Positions 37,494 through 47,480 of a stretch of 64,000 bases of DNA are shown in pieces. The position numbers were made by a program, and so were the translations under genes. Numbering within the stretch: the stretch's first letter is position 1; each line of letters opens with the position of its first letter. The stretch is from Paenibacillus sp. SC116 (lineage in GTDB: Bacteria; Bacillota; Bacilli; Paenibacillales; Paenibacillaceae), in contig NZ_JANIOF010000001.1 of the NCBI RefSeq assembly GCF_024733555.1, positions 2,352,777 to 2,416,776 on the forward strand, given 5' to 3'. The notes below the pieces were generated by a model that was not told the DNA's origin, did not search any database, and saw only the letters and a program-made list of their open reading frames with translations.

Positions 37494-37826
37494 ATGAACG
37501 AATTAGCACGTGAATTTATTGCCAGTATTCGATCTGAGAAAGCGCCTTTAGACGGACAAAAGCACCGCTCAAGTGGAAACTTTAGCACAGAGGTTCTTCC
37601 TCCAGGTACGAAGCGCTTGCTCTGGGAAGTGGAAGGCGGCGGCGTAGATCCGTACGATATTTCATTCGATGTTAAAAGAGATGTATCCGCTGGAACCGAT
37701 CCTACGGAACTACAAGATGTCATTACTGGCAATGCATCTAGAGTTATATCTGCCCGCTCCTTATATATTGCTAACCCTTCAGGAGCACAGGCTTCCTTCA
37801 TCGTGAAAGTATACGCAATCACATAA
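37494..37826 (+). CDS. Hypothetical small beta-rich protein
   Basis: 110 residues; ATG at 37494 has GGAGGGAATACCAG upstream. No signal peptide or membrane span. An N-terminal helix (ELAREFIASIRSEK) is followed by alternating strands (RLLWEVEGGGVDPYDISFDVKRDV, SRVISARSLYIANPSGAQASFIVKVYAIT). It may be a beta-sandwich, but I do not recognise the family. It is monocistronic with a good terminator. Confidence 0.65.
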   Translation: MNELAREFIASIRSEKAPLDGQKHRSSGNFSTEVLPPGTKRLLWEVEGGGVDPYDISFDVKRDVSAGTDPTELQDVITGNASRVISARSLYIANPSGAQASFIVKVYAIT

Positions 37827-37850
37827 TGATAACTACCACATAGATTAATA

Positions 37851-37893
37851 AAAGGGGCACGCCCAACGTCTCTATGACGAAGGCTGCCCCTTT
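37851..37893. terminator. Bidirectional terminator
   Basis: AAAGGGGCACGCC pairs with GGCTGCCCCTTT; it serves the converging 110-residue gene (plus) and the RCC1-like gene (minus, ending 37969). Confidence 0.8.
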
Positions 37894-37968
37894 GTTAATA
37901 ATAGAAGTACGATTAAGTTGCTCAGCTTGCAAGCCAAGCCTACTCTTCAACATCCTTAACAACTGCAA

Positions 37969-39477
37969 CTATTGCATCGTAATTGAAATTTTATCCTCCT
38001 GCTTCGACCAGTTTACTTTGGCGCCAAGCGTCTCACTAACGAAACGAAGTGGCAGGAACGCCGTATCCCCAGATATAAATGGAGCCGTTTCCAGCTTCAC
38101 GGCTTTATCATTCACGTTCGTATCCCCAGTAGTAAAGTTAATCGAAATGACGGTTGTCGTTCCGTTCGCTTGCTTCTGCGTAACAAGTGCCTGCTTATCT
38201 TCGGCATCCCACTTTATTTCAGCCCCCATACTGCCAAATACAGAACGCAGCGGGATAAAGGCTTGATCATTGCGGACGATAACACCGTTCGAAAGCGGTA
38301 CAGATTTGCCATTCAGTTCAACGATAATTGGCTTTTGTACGGGAACGATATTCGAATATTCATAGTCATATTTATAATCCCCAGATCCATAGTCCGCATA
38401 GGAGTTCAATCCCCAAGCCCATAACGTCCCGTCTTTTTTCTGCATAATCATATGTTTATAACCGTCTTCTATTGCTACGATATCTTTAGCTACCAGCTCA
38501 AACTTAGCATTAGATGGCATCTTCTCATGCTGAATGGTCGTACGGTACACATCACCATTTTTCGTCCGAACCACTAGATCACGATCGACGACCAGAGCCT
38601 CTTCAACCTGGGAAACGGTTGTAAGTCTAACTGGAGATAAATGGGTCAAATAATCCGTTGAATCCGAGTATCCCGTAACCGTCCCACTTAAAAACCACAG
38701 CCTAGACTGTGAATCGATTGCCATTTGGGAGTATTCATCAGAGTAAACTTCTTTAATATCACTTGCGCCCTTCACGCGATACGGAACAGCCAATTTCCCT
38801 ACGGAATCTTCCTCAGGAAGTGCCCATAATGAGCCATCTTTTTGCAAAGCAAGATTCCTACTAATGTCCTCGATATCCTTGAGCGCTTGTATTTGTTTTA
38901 CGGAAGCCGATTCACCCATTTTCCCTTGCCACACCGTGCCATCCTGCTTCAAAGCTAGCAAATACGACTCGTATCCTTTATCTTTTATAGTATACGTGTA
39001 AGAACTAAGACTGCTCACTTCATTAAGTCCCTCAATTGGAATGAGCAGATCAGATAACGATTTTTCCATATCTTCGTTATTTGTGTTTAAGGAATACACT
39101 TGACCCTTCTGATCCAGCAATATATATCCACTATAAAATGAACCAATCACATCTTTAACGCCATACAGCCCTTCTATCGGGGTAATCTCTTGTTCTCTCG
39201 TATTCACTTGATTTTTCTGAAAATAATAAACCGACTGATCCTTCTTTACAATAAAGGTATTATCTACGGTATAAGCAACATCTGATAGGGCATGCACTTG
39301 AGTCGGAGCAGATTGCTGACGTCCCCACACCCACAGCGATCCATCTTTTTTAACAATGGAATTAGATTCAAAGTTAGCCATATTGGACTTCACAGCTGAA
39401 GGCGCAGCATATGCCGGAATTGCTGCTACTGCTACTATCGATGCCATACTAAGACTAGCTATCCATTTCTTCATCAT
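37969..39477 (-). CDS. Secreted RCC1-repeat protein with copper-amine-oxidase-like stalk domain
   Basis: Exported protein of 502 residues. ATG at 39477 or 39474, after GGGGAGAG. Signal peptide about 1-24 (WIASLSMASIVAVAAIPAYA). Residues 30-370 are RCC1-like beta-propeller repeats (GSLWVWGRQQS, DGTVWQG, DGSLWALPEED, DGTLWAWGLNSYADYG). Residues about 385-502 are a stalk domain (QAFIPLRSVFGSMGAEIKWD, TAFLPLRFVSETLGAKVNW), the module common on Paenibacillus surface proteins, probably binding the wall or mediating contacts. No catalytic site is seen. Confidence 0.85.
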   Translation of the reverse strand: MMKKWIASLSMASIVAVAAIPAYAAPSAVKSNMANFESNSIVKKDGSLWVWGRQQSAPTQVHALSDVAYTVDNTFIVKKDQSVYYFQKNQVNTREQEITPIEGLYGVKDVIGSFYSGYILLDQKGQVYSLNTNNEDMEKSLSDLLIPIEGLNEVSSLSSYTYTIKDKGYESYLLALKQDGTVWQGKMGESASVKQIQALKDIEDISRNLALQKDGSLWALPEEDSVGKLAVPYRVKGASDIKEVYSDEYSQMAIDSQSRLWFLSGTVTGYSDSTDYLTHLSPVRLTTVSQVEEALVVDRDLVVRTKNGDVYRTTIQHEKMPSNAKFELVAKDIVAIEDGYKHMIMQKKDGTLWAWGLNSYADYGSGDYKYDYEYSNIVPVQKPIIVELNGKSVPLSNGVIVRNDQAFIPLRSVFGSMGAEIKWDAEDKQALVTQKQANGTTTVISINFTTGDTNVNDKAVKLETAPFISGDTAFLPLRFVSETLGAKVNWSKQEDKISITMQ

Positions 39478-39629
39478 GCCTCTGTCTCTCCCCTTCTGTG
39501 TTTAAAATCTGTAAGCTTCTTATGTAATATGACGTCTAAAAAATTAGAAAGTTTCACCAATATACATTTTGTAAAAAATATATTTTTGTCGTACTCCACG
39601 GATTCAGTTCCGCGATAACAACGAAAATC

Positions 39630-39662
39630 AAAAAAAAGCCGGCTATTTATGAAATAGTCGAC
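39630..39662 (-). terminator. Terminator of the DCC gene
   Basis: On minus a GTCGACTATTT / AATAGCCGGC stem is followed by eight T. It lies about 55 nt after the DCC stop codon. Confidence 0.7.
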
Positions 39663-39715
39663 TTGATATGAAACCGTTATATCAGCTTGCCTGCCCACAG
39701 CTATATCTTGCCTAC

Positions 39716-40126
39716 TCATCCTAAAAATCGCTTCCGTATATCAGGAGATGGCAGCATGCAGCTATCTTTTTTTCCAAACCATTTGTACCTGTTCCTAGCT
39801 AGAATGTCATAAACCATGTCTCTAAGGATTCTTGGCACAATAATCAGGTAATAAAGCAGCTTCCAGCCACCGTTCAACCCTGTACAAATTCTAAGCGCCG
39901 CAGAGGATTTGACGTAGTACTTCTCATTCCGAATCAAGATCACGCTGTCGATACGGTCAGGAACATTATAGATTTTCATTAGCTGCTGGCCAATGTCACT
40001 TTGTATAGAAGCGAACTTATAAAGAGCTTGAGCGTCTCGCTTAATAATAAATTGAACGCTGTGATCACAGAAGTTACATTCCCCATCGAATAAAATGACG
40101 TTATTGAGCTTGTCCACTGTATCCAT
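39716..40126 (-). CDS. DCC-family thiol-disulfide oxidoreductase-like protein (DUF393)
   Basis: 136 residues. ATG at 40126 has AAGGGGTGGGATACC upstream; the ATG six codons earlier is rejected. The family signature DGECNFC lies near residue 13, a CxxC-like redox site in a short thioredoxin-like fold. The C-terminal RYKWFGKKDSC is also typical. The substrate is unknown. Confidence 0.85.
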   Translation of the reverse strand: MDTVDKLNNVILFDGECNFCDHSVQFIIKRDAQALYKFASIQSDIGQQLMKIYNVPDRIDSVILIRNEKYYVKSSAALRICTGLNGGWKLLYYLIIVPRILRDMVYDILARNRYKWFGKKDSCMLPSPDIRKRFLG

Positions 40127-40301
40127 GGTATCCCACCCCTTCACATGGATAATTATAACACCTATCTCCTAGTCGCTCAATCCGCGCGAGCACAGAGCTT
40201 TACGACCTGAAAGCCTTCATCACTCAAGCGGCGTTGCTCCGTCAGACTTTCGTCTGCTCCTTTACCAGCAAATATCCACCTTATCACTATCCTTTATCCT
40301 A

Positions 40302-40913
40302 CTAAATGATGTGTCGCACCTTCAATTCTGCTGTAATTCTCCCTACTGCTTCCGCTACCGATTCCATTTCAGTCATGATCGTTATTTCCGCATCCTGTGG
40401 CTCTTCATAGGGCGCAGATATGCCCGTGAAATTAGAGATCTGCCCGCTGCGGGCCTTCACATACAATCCCTTGGGATCACGGCGTTCACATTCAGCTAAA
40501 GAGCAGCATGTATAGATTTCGATGTAAGGATGTTCGCTCGAAATCTGACGTGCCATCGTTCGATCCGTTTGATACGGAGAAATAAAAGCGTTAATGACGA
40601 TTAATCCCGCATCCGCAAATAGCCTAGATACTTCGGCAATTCTGCGAATATTTTCCGTTCTATCTATTGGACTGAAACCTAAGTCCCTATTCAATCCCAA
40701 TCTTATATTGTCACCATCTAACACGTAGGTTCTAACTCCTTGCTGATAGAGAAATTTCGCCATCGCATTCGCCAATGTCGACTTTCCCGAGCCAGACAAT
40801 CCTGTAAACCAAATCACTCCACCTTGATGTCCGTTCAACAGCTCTCTTTCGGCTTTGTTTATAGAAGCTGAGTGCCATCGGAGATGATTCTCGCTCGACA
40901 TGTCGTCCATCAT
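40302..40913 (-). CDS. cysC: Adenylyl-sulfate kinase
   Basis: Phosphorylates APS to PAPS in sulfate activation, about 203 residues. ATG at 40913 (or the next codon) follows AAAGGTGGCTGC. Walker [12 protein letters not shown], then [27 protein letters not shown], the APS-binding and lid motifs, and FISPYQTDR. The C-terminal [20 protein letters not shown] is standard for CysC. No sulfurylase gene is adjacent, so it may serve PAPS-dependent sulfation or a remote pathway. Confidence 0.93.
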   Translation of the reverse strand: MMDDMSSENHLRWHSASINKAERELLNGHQGGVIWFTGLSGSGKSTLANAMAKFLYQQGVRTYVLDGDNIRLGLNRDLGFSPIDRTENIRRIAEVSRLFADAGLIVINAFISPYQTDRTMARQISSEHPYIEIYTCCSLAECERRDPKGLYVKARSGQISNFTGISAPYEEPQDAEITIMTEMESVAEAVGRITAELKVRHII

Positions 40914-41077
40914 GCAGCCACCTTTCACGGTGTTGGATAACAATAAATAGTCCTGACCTGTCCTTCTTCAATCAGTATACGCTCCATGTAAATGATGGTG
41001 CATGATGCTTATGTATAGGAACATAATATAGCGAATAAAATGCACTATTGACCGTAAAAACATGGAGGTGGGGATGA

Positions 41078-41878
41078 TTGTCAAATGCATTTGTGGCACG
41101 ATCATTAGATGAAATCCGGTTTTGGTCTCGTATCATGAAGGAACATTCGCTATTTCTAAAATTGGGATTTAGATGTGAAGATACCCAACTCATTAATGAA
41201 GCCAATCAATTCTATTCCTTATTTGAAGGGATAGAACGCCAAGCACATTCGTACACCCTTACAACAGATCCTGAGCAAATCCAGCGATTCAACATAGAGG
41301 TTCGCAATGCCGCTGCACATATATGGGCATTTAAAAGAAAAGTATTGGGTCTAGTTCTTAGCTGCCAAATGCCTGGAGCTAACAATTTCCCTTTACTTAT
41401 CGACCATACCAGTAGAGAAGCAAACTACTTCAAAAACCGTCTCGAACAGCTTAATAGCGGAAAATTAGACCCTTTACCTGATGCAATTATTAATGAGAAC
41501 GTCTTTTTCTTGCGCATTATGGCCGACCATGCCAAGTTTATCGGACATTTACTTGATCCGTCTGAGCGGCAGCTTGTTGATCAGGCACGCAATTTCAGCC
41601 ATGATTTTGACCAACTATTATTCCAAGCGCAAGATCTCGATTCGATGCGACCTCAATCGCAAACGGTTTCGCTACTCGATCAATTTTTGGATGAGAACCG
41701 TGTTTCCGTGAAATCTCTACGTGACTTCAAAAAGACAGCAAGAGACTTAATTGAAGCCTGCCGCATTAAGAGCATTATACATCCTTTGCTAGCTGATCAT
41801 GTATTTCGCGAAGCGGAGAGGTTTCTTACGATTATTGATATGTTCGAGCAAAGTCTTGCGTCTGTGAAATCCAAGTGA
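41078..41878 (+). CDS. DUF2935-domain protein
   Basis: 266 residues from TTG at 41078, with GGAGGTGGGGATGA upstream. Two repeats of a four-helix, DUF2935-type unit are visible (RFWSRIMKEHSLFLKLG in the first, NENVFFLRIMADHAKFIGHLLDP in the second), each with a histidine/glutamate pattern suggesting metal binding. Function is not established. It is cytoplasmic, with no signal peptide, and monocistronic. Confidence 0.85.
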   Translation: MSNAFVARSLDEIRFWSRIMKEHSLFLKLGFRCEDTQLINEANQFYSLFEGIERQAHSYTLTTDPEQIQRFNIEVRNAAAHIWAFKRKVLGLVLSCQMPGANNFPLLIDHTSREANYFKNRLEQLNSGKLDPLPDAIINENVFFLRIMADHAKFIGHLLDPSERQLVDQARNFSHDFDQLLFQAQDLDSMRPQSQTVSLLDQFLDENRVSVKSLRDFKKTARDLIEACRIKSIIHPLLADHVFREAERFLTIIDMFEQSLASVKSK

Positions 41879-41912
41879 GAACCAAAGTCCCTACCATCAT
41901 TACTCCCCAATA

Positions 41913-41958
41913 AAAGAGGTCTCCCACTCGTTCGATGAACTTGTGAGAGACCTCTTTC
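41913..41958. terminator. Bidirectional terminator
   Basis: AAAGAGGTCTC pairs with GAGACCTCTTT; it lies between the DUF2935 gene (plus) and the end of the biosynthetic operon (minus). Confidence 0.8.
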
Positions 41959-42013
41959 GCCGGATTTCGTTAAAGTTCTGAAGCATGTAGGCAAAGAGCT
42001 CATCCTCTTATGT

Positions 42014-43159
42014 TTAGAAGCCATGTTTTTTTGCCATCGGTTCTATCCATGTATGTAATATCCAAGTTAGTACCTTCCATACCCTCTGTTGATTAGACGG
42101 CAAATGAGCGTGATACATATAACTGTATTCAATCTGTTGTTTCGCACCACGATTTCGTTTGAACTCTCCGGCCCCAGCACTACAATGACAAATTAAATCT
42201 TTTTCGATAGAATCCATTGTAATAAGGAGCGAAAGAATACGGTAGAAGCCTTGTTGCTGATCAGAGTTGGTATTATAGCCGAGGATAGGCGTTGTCATGA
42301 CTCCGTCCCTAATAAAATAAGCAATGACACCATCTATGGTATCGCCTTTTTTTATGGCCTTTATCTCAAATAAATGATGCTGAAGAGCATTCCATAAATA
42401 AGCGGGTGTAAACATTGGATTATGACGGGAATATTTTTCGATATATAGTTGGTTGTATAACTCGGAAATTTGTAACATATCCTCTTTAGTTAATCCTTCA
42501 TTCGTAATAATTTCATAATTGCTTTTCTCTAATAGATTTTTATCGTTTAATAGGTCTTTTCGTTTTTTTGAATTCATTTCTTTATAGTGTTTTGGATCAA
42601 ATAAGTATATAGAACGGGACATCATTTTATTGTAACCTACTGTAGATAATGCTTGTGTAATTGTGGGATATAATTCGTTATTTAAAGAGCGAAATAGAAT
42701 AGTATGCTCTGGAAATTTCTCAACAAATAAATCCGTAATCTGTTCGATTTGTTGTTTACTGATAGCATGATATAGATTGGTTGAAAGCATCCAATTATTT
42801 ACGACAATTACTTTATTCATATTCGTTCGTCGCAGCCAACTTCCCATAAGATGAATCGGATAGGTTAGCAGCTTCTCTAGCCATGGTTTTTTTAATTCCC
42901 ATAACTCTTCTAATGCATAGGATATGTAATGGGTATAAGGAGAACATACATATGAATTTTCGAACTCCGCGTTATTAATCGTAACTGGCAAGACGAGATC
43001 ATCGATTTCTAATAGAAATAGCTGCGTGTTAACATTTTCAATAAATGCTGTAACACCCTGTTGTAATAGAGGCAGGAAGCTGTCTCGTACATAGGCTCCA
43101 TCTTTTTTGGAGTCCCAGTCAATGCTGTGCAAGGAATGAACATCATGCAGCTTAATCAT
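42014..43159 (-). CDS. GNAT-like acyltransferase (Acetyltransf_6 / CelD type), last gene of cluster
   Basis: 381 residues; the ATG at 43159 overlaps the upstream gene by 4 bp. The C-terminal half (about 190-370) fits the FemAB/Acetyltransf_6 GNAT branch (IDGVIAYFIRDGV, ILGYNTNSDQQQGFYRILSLL, and CSAGAGEFKRNRGAKQQIEYSYMYHAHLP, whose 'AGxFKxxxGA' pattern is diagnostic). The N-terminal half is a degenerate copy of the same fold. It would transfer an acyl or aminoacyl group, perhaps onto the cluster product. The substrate cannot be inferred. The gene is AT-rich, like the rest of the operon. Confidence 0.75.
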   Translation of the reverse strand: MIKLHDVHSLHSIDWDSKKDGAYVRDSFLPLLQQGVTAFIENVNTQLFLLEIDDLVLPVTINNAEFENSYVCSPYTHYISYALEELWELKKPWLEKLLTYPIHLMGSWLRRTNMNKVIVVNNWMLSTNLYHAISKQQIEQITDLFVEKFPEHTILFRSLNNELYPTITQALSTVGYNKMMSRSIYLFDPKHYKEMNSKKRKDLLNDKNLLEKSNYEIITNEGLTKEDMLQISELYNQLYIEKYSRHNPMFTPAYLWNALQHHLFEIKAIKKGDTIDGVIAYFIRDGVMTTPILGYNTNSDQQQGFYRILSLLITMDSIEKDLICHCSAGAGEFKRNRGAKQQIEYSYMYHAHLPSNQQRVWKVLTWILHTWIEPMAKKHGF

Positions 43160-44493
43160 ATAGTTTCACCCTGCCTTACAAGGCTTTCTATTCTTTTTAA
43201 TTTTTTATCATGTACTTGAATATCGTAATGGGAAAAGAAAACATGTGGTATGACACACTTTTTAGTAGACCACAATGCATGTAACTCTTGCATTATATTT
43301 GATTTACATGATTCGAGATGGTTAGGTGGTACTTCAAGTTTAATTTCAATGTTGTCTATGCTATGCTGTATCACTTTAAATTGTTGAATTTCATTGGATG
43401 CCAACAACATTGCTCTTCGAATGAAGTCAGGAAAAATAGATATCTCACTATTATCCCATTCACTTATTCCAATAAATATATCATCGCATCGACCGTCAAT
43501 TCGTTCTAAGGCTAAGAAGGGAGAGCCACAACTGCACGCCGTTTTTTTCTCAACTAATAGGTCATTGAGACGGTAGCGTATAATAGGCTGTGTTTTCCTC
43601 ATGAAATCCGTAATAATCGGAACGAATATTCCATTTTCCTGATCTAAGTATTCTTTTTCAATATGAACGAGATCTTCATTGATGTGTAATGTACCCTGTG
43701 TGCAGGTGGTAGCAAGAAAGCCTTCTGTACACTGATAAACTTGGTGTACGGTCTGTTGGAAGGTTGCCTGAATAAACGCTCTATCCATATCTTCAAGCAC
43801 TTCTGCTACAGAAATAATTTTTTTGGGACAAATTCTAATAAGTCCTTCTTGCTGCCAGTAAGCGATCTTTCGCAACATAGACGGAGGTGCAATTAAAATA
43901 GATGGATTTACTTCATTTAATTGAGTGATATGCTGCTGAAACGAATCTAGTAAGTCAAAAAAATGAAATGAGATTCGCTTGTTTTTTGTTGCTTCGTATA
44001 AATTGCTATTTGCACGTAAGAAAAAAGCAATCGTGTGTTTATGTAAAATGCTAGAAGGAAGTACCTTTCCAATAACCGCCCCCGCCCACAACGTTTGTTC
44101 CTCCTCAGAAACGAGGAAAACCCCACGATTTCCACTAGTGCCTGATGATAAACCGACCGTTATATTACGAATGGTTGGAGAGAAATTCCGGGTCTTTTCT
44201 GCTTCAAATGCTACACGAAATGCTTCTTCCTTTGAAATACCAACTGTATTTAACGTATCAAAATGCTCCATCATTACTTCTTTATCAATAATAGGGAGTG
44301 CAGCCAAATTTCCCTTTTGAATTTCTTTTACAAAAGGAGTATATAACTGGCGATAGAAAGGAGACATCTCCATCGTGAACAAAAGTTGTTTTTTTATTTG
44401 TTGGTTATGAAACCGTTCCACTTGTTTGCGATTCGAAAATCGCATGCCATATTTTGTTTTCAAGTATTGCTGGAGAATGCGTAATTTATTCAT
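43156..44493 (-). CDS. F390-synthetase-like adenylate-forming enzyme
   Basis: 445 residues; ATG at 44493 has GCAGGAG upstream and overlaps the preceding gene by 8 bp. It belongs to the phenylacetate-CoA ligase / coenzyme F390 synthetase branch of adenylating enzymes. P-loop GLSSGTSGNRGVF near 115, substrate-pocket region VYQCTEGFLATTC (the 'CTEG' segment), and the C-terminal IIRYRLNDLL and ERIDGRCDDIF motif with the hinge aspartate. It likely activates a carboxylic acid as an acyl-AMP for transfer to CoA or directly to an amine. No carrier protein gene is nearby. Confidence 0.8.
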   Translation of the reverse strand: MNKLRILQQYLKTKYGMRFSNRKQVERFHNQQIKKQLLFTMEMSPFYRQLYTPFVKEIQKGNLAALPIIDKEVMMEHFDTLNTVGISKEEAFRVAFEAEKTRNFSPTIRNITVGLSSGTSGNRGVFLVSEEEQTLWAGAVIGKVLPSSILHKHTIAFFLRANSNLYEATKNKRISFHFFDLLDSFQQHITQLNEVNPSILIAPPSMLRKIAYWQQEGLIRICPKKIISVAEVLEDMDRAFIQATFQQTVHQVYQCTEGFLATTCTQGTLHINEDLVHIEKEYLDQENGIFVPIITDFMRKTQPIIRYRLNDLLVEKKTACSCGSPFLALERIDGRCDDIFIGISEWDNSEISIFPDFIRRAMLLASNEIQQFKVIQHSIDNIEIKLEVPPNHLESCKSNIMQELHALWSTKKCVIPHVFFSHYDIQVHDKKLKRIESLVRQGETI

Positions 44494-45337
44494 AGTACAC
44501 TCCTGCTTTAATTTGATTCCATGTGTGCTCACAATGCGTTGGTAGTATTTCAATCTCAGGTGATACTTGAGATAAATGGTGGAGCTTCTCTATATTCTGT
44601 CGATAAGACTTTGGATCGCTAGTTAAAAGATTCGCAATCTTACTAGGAAATACAAGGTTTTTATACGTTTTACTCAGCCACACTGCGTCTGCACAAAGAA
44701 AGACAATCTTACTACTATCTAAATGGACGAATAGACCGAACTGTCCCGTTGCATGTCCTGTTAAGTCAACAGCAAGTAAGGAGCCATCACCAAATACATC
44801 GTAGCCCTCTTCAAATTTTCCATATGTAGGAGGCAGATTAAGGGATGGAGTTTGATCAATGAATGTCATCCTTTGCTCTATATCAATCGGCAGAGTATCT
44901 TTTAGACACCCTTTTAATAGAGCTCCAAATTTACTTCTCTTTTTTATATCCTCATAAGCTTTTGCGAAGGTTAGTATTTTGGCTTGTGGAAAGTCAGGCA
45001 GACCAGCTGTATGATCGCCATGAAAATGAGAAATTATAATATATTTGATTTCCTCTGGATGAATCCCATCAAGAAGCAACTGCTGTTTAATAGATTGCTC
45101 CTCCGTAAAATGAACAGGGGTTAGTTTGGCATATACAGAGTACGGAAATTTTTTGGTTGCTTCTTTAAAGTGTCCAGCATATCCCGTATCAAATAGAATA
45201 TAGCCTAAGCTTGGATGATGAAGTAATCCTACTGTAGCTGGAAAACGGATTTGTTTCCAACTGCCCTTGGAGTAGGCAATTTTTTCTGGATGTGTGCAAT
45301 ATCCTGTATCATATAGCTTTAAAGATTTGATTTTCAT
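44486..45337 (-). CDS. Metallo-beta-lactamase-fold hydrolase
   Basis: 283 residues; ATG at 45337 has GGTGG 8 nt upstream and overlaps the SDR gene end by 4 bp. Zinc motif SHFHGDHTAG (HxHxDH) near residue 103, a later ATGQFGLFVHLD histidine and DAVWL aspartate, and THCEHTW at the C-terminus. The spacing resembles the lactonase/thioesterase branch more than true lactamases. In this operon it could release a thioester or open a lactone; that is inference. Confidence 0.85.
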   Translation of the reverse strand: MKIKSLKLYDTGYCTHPEKIAYSKGSWKQIRFPATVGLLHHPSLGYILFDTGYAGHFKEATKKFPYSVYAKLTPVHFTEEQSIKQQLLLDGIHPEEIKYIIISHFHGDHTAGLPDFPQAKILTFAKAYEDIKKRSKFGALLKGCLKDTLPIDIEQRMTFIDQTPSLNLPPTYGKFEEGYDVFGDGSLLAVDLTGHATGQFGLFVHLDSSKIVFLCADAVWLSKTYKNLVFPSKIANLLTSDPKSYRQNIEKLHHLSQVSPEIEILPTHCEHTWNQIKAGVYYE

Positions 45338-46320
45338 TGTATTTTCCACCAGTCTACAAATTGTGTGATTCCTTCTTCTATACTGATCTTTGGAGCATAT
45401 CCTAGTTCTTTTTTAGCTTTATCAATATTTAAAGTCTGGCTTTTTGAAAGAACGCTAACCGTATATTTTGTGAGAATAGGTTCTTTTCCGAATAAAATCG
45501 TTTTTGAAATTGCTTCTAGGATAGCAGCTAGTGTAAAAGCAGTTTTGTAGGAAATGTTTTTATATTGTACTTCCTTATCAAGCCGCTTCATGACATGTTC
45601 AATGACTTCATATAAATTTACACGTTCATCATTTGTTATATTATATTTTTGTCCTAATGTAGATATGGGGGAATCCATACAAAGAAGTAAAGCATCTACA
45701 ACGTTCTCGACATAGGTAATATCAACAAGAACATTTTCTGTACCAATTCTCGGTAGGGCACCTTTTTCACATACTTTAATAAGACGCGGAAGAATAGCGT
45801 TATCTCCTGGACCAAACAAAGCGCGTGGGCGTATCGTGATAATGGGTAAACCATCAGAGAAAGCTTGATCCACAGCTTGTTCAGCCATGTACTTCGTTTT
45901 TGCATAATAATTGACAAACGTATCAGGAAGCTTCGCATTTTCTACTACATCTTGCCGTTCATCATAATAGAAATAAATACTTGGTGTTGATACATGGATA
46001 AGGCGTTTTATACCAGACTTTTGACTTCCCTCGATTATATGTTGAGTTCCTAACACATTCGCATTGTAGAAATCTTTATATTTGCCCCAAGGAGAAGAAA
46101 GAGCACCGCTATGAAAGATATAATCTTTATCCTTACAAACTTGCAGCACACGATCCCTGTCTTCAAGAGGACAATGTACAAACTCAATTCCATTTTGTTC
46201 TAAACATTTCCCGATTGTTTTATTTCTCCCGATTGCCGTTACTTCATAGCCCATATTCATCAATCTAAAGGCGAGCTTTTGGCCTAGAAAGCCCGTTCCA
46301 CCAGTCACTAGCATTTTCAT
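45334..46320 (-). CDS. NAD(P)-dependent epimerase/3-beta-HSD-type dehydrogenase
   Basis: 328 residues, extended SDR. ATG at 46320 is in a TTATGA overlap with the ATP-grasp stop codon. Rossmann motif TGGTGFLG at residues 6-13 and catalytic YYAKTKYMAEQA (Tyr-x3-Lys). PRALFGPGDNAILPRLI is typical of 3-beta-HSD/OleD-like enzymes. It probably reduces a beta-keto group made by the KAS III of the same operon. Confidence 0.85.
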   Translation of the reverse strand: MKMLVTGGTGFLGQKLAFRLMNMGYEVTAIGRNKTIGKCLEQNGIEFVHCPLEDRDRVLQVCKDKDYIFHSGALSSPWGKYKDFYNANVLGTQHIIEGSQKSGIKRLIHVSTPSIYFYYDERQDVVENAKLPDTFVNYYAKTKYMAEQAVDQAFSDGLPIITIRPRALFGPGDNAILPRLIKVCEKGALPRIGTENVLVDITYVENVVDALLLCMDSPISTLGQKYNITNDERVNLYEVIEHVMKRLDKEVQYKNISYKTAFTLAAILEAISKTILFGKEPILTKYTVSVLSKSQTLNIDKAKKELGYAPKISIEEGITQFVDWWKIQ

Positions 46321-47480
46321 AAATGTTCACCATCCCATGCTATGTCATGCGTTGTTTGCTCTAAAATAGTCCGCTCATGTTTAACACTTTCACGCCATAA
46401 TTTATACATGCTAAAAAACTGATAAAAAAATGGTCTCCTATCCGTGCGACTATAAATGATATCTGGATAGGAGCATAGAACTTGTAACCATCGCTTACGT
46501 TTTTGCTTACTTGTTAAGTAAGGGAGTCCATATAAAAGCATCGCTAACCGAATGGCACACTCAGAATGTGGTTTCGGAATTAATGTATGGTTTACGTTTG
46601 CATGAAAAAAAGCGGATACTATTTCCGCATCAAATAAATGCAACCCACTTGTGGCACGTGGATTACATTCAATGGGAATAGCATCTCCGTTCTCGGTAAC
46701 GATAAAATCAAAGGCAATTTGTCCAGAGAAATCTAGCTCTTTTACAATATGCTCAACAAACTGTTCAATTTTAGAATGATCAACAGATTTAAACGCAATG
46801 GTAGCGCCTACCCCTGCCGTAAATTCCGTTTTATAAGTAGAGTGAGCTAACACGTTCCCAGATTGCGCGATACTGTAGGAGCAATGCTGCGTTCCTTGTA
46901 TAAACTCTTGAAGGATGTAATTTGACTTGTCTACCATGTTTTCTTTTATAGCAGCCTCTTTTGTAATAAACTCCACTTTATCAGAGAAACGGGAGAAAAT
47001 CGGCTTTAGCACAAAAGAAGTAGTGTCTGCTGTTTGGTGAAGAATTGTTTTTATGTCTTGTTCATTATTTAATCTATACGTTGCAGGAACTCTCCAACCT
47101 AAATTTGCTGCTAACTGAATAAAGTCCCATTTATTATGGAGTAATGAAAGCTTGTGAAAATCATCTACGAATACATGACAAAATGGACTTAATTGTTCTT
47201 TATGTCTAGATATATAAAATATTTCTTCACAAGTAGGAATAAGTACATCCACATTATGACGTTGAATTATCGATAACAGCGCATCGATGCTTTCTTTTGT
47301 TTTCCACTTTGGAGAAGGAATTTCATAAAAATAATCCGTACTTGTTGAAACTTTGCTTAATGGATACGGAATACTATCTGCCATAATAACGGTATGTCCG
47401 GTGTTATGAAACAGTCTGCATAAATGTAAAGCCGCCGGTGCACGCGCCCCTGTAATTAATACGGTTTTCTTAGTATTCAA
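46317..47480 (-). CDS. ATP-grasp ligase (carbamoyl-phosphate-synthase-like)
   Basis: 387 residues. ATG at 47480 lies within the end of the KAS III gene (11-bp overlap). N-terminal pre-ATP-grasp domain with LITGARAPAALHL; ATP-grasp core about 120-310 (FVLKPIFSRFSDKVEF, ILQEFIQGTQHCSYSI, IAFDFIVTENGDAIPIECNPRATSGLH, with the Mg-binding Glu/Asn). A C-terminal region follows (ETI-type FFYQFFSMYKLWRESVKHER). It likely joins a carboxylate to an amine or thiol in the cluster's pathway. Confidence 0.82.
   Translation of the reverse strand: MNTKKTVLITGARAPAALHLCRLFHNTGHTVIMADSIPYPLSKVSTSTDYFYEIPSPKWKTKESIDALLSIIQRHNVDVLIPTCEEIFYISRHKEQLSPFCHVFVDDFHKLSLLHNKWDFIQLAANLGWRVPATYRLNNEQDIKTILHQTADTTSFVLKPIFSRFSDKVEFITKEAAIKENMVDKSNYILQEFIQGTQHCSYSIAQSGNVLAHSTYKTEFTAGVGATIAFKSVDHSKIEQFVEHIVKELDFSGQIAFDFIVTENGDAIPIECNPRATSGLHLFDAEIVSAFFHANVNHTLIPKPHSECAIRLAMLLYGLPYLTSKQKRKRWLQVLCSYPDIIYSRTDRRPFFYQFFSMYKLWRESVKHERTILEQTTHDIAWDGEHL

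Noticed and set aside
39474..39719. 81-codon minus frame between the RCC1-like and DCC genes
   Set aside because: It spans the terminator of the DCC gene and lacks a ribosome site.
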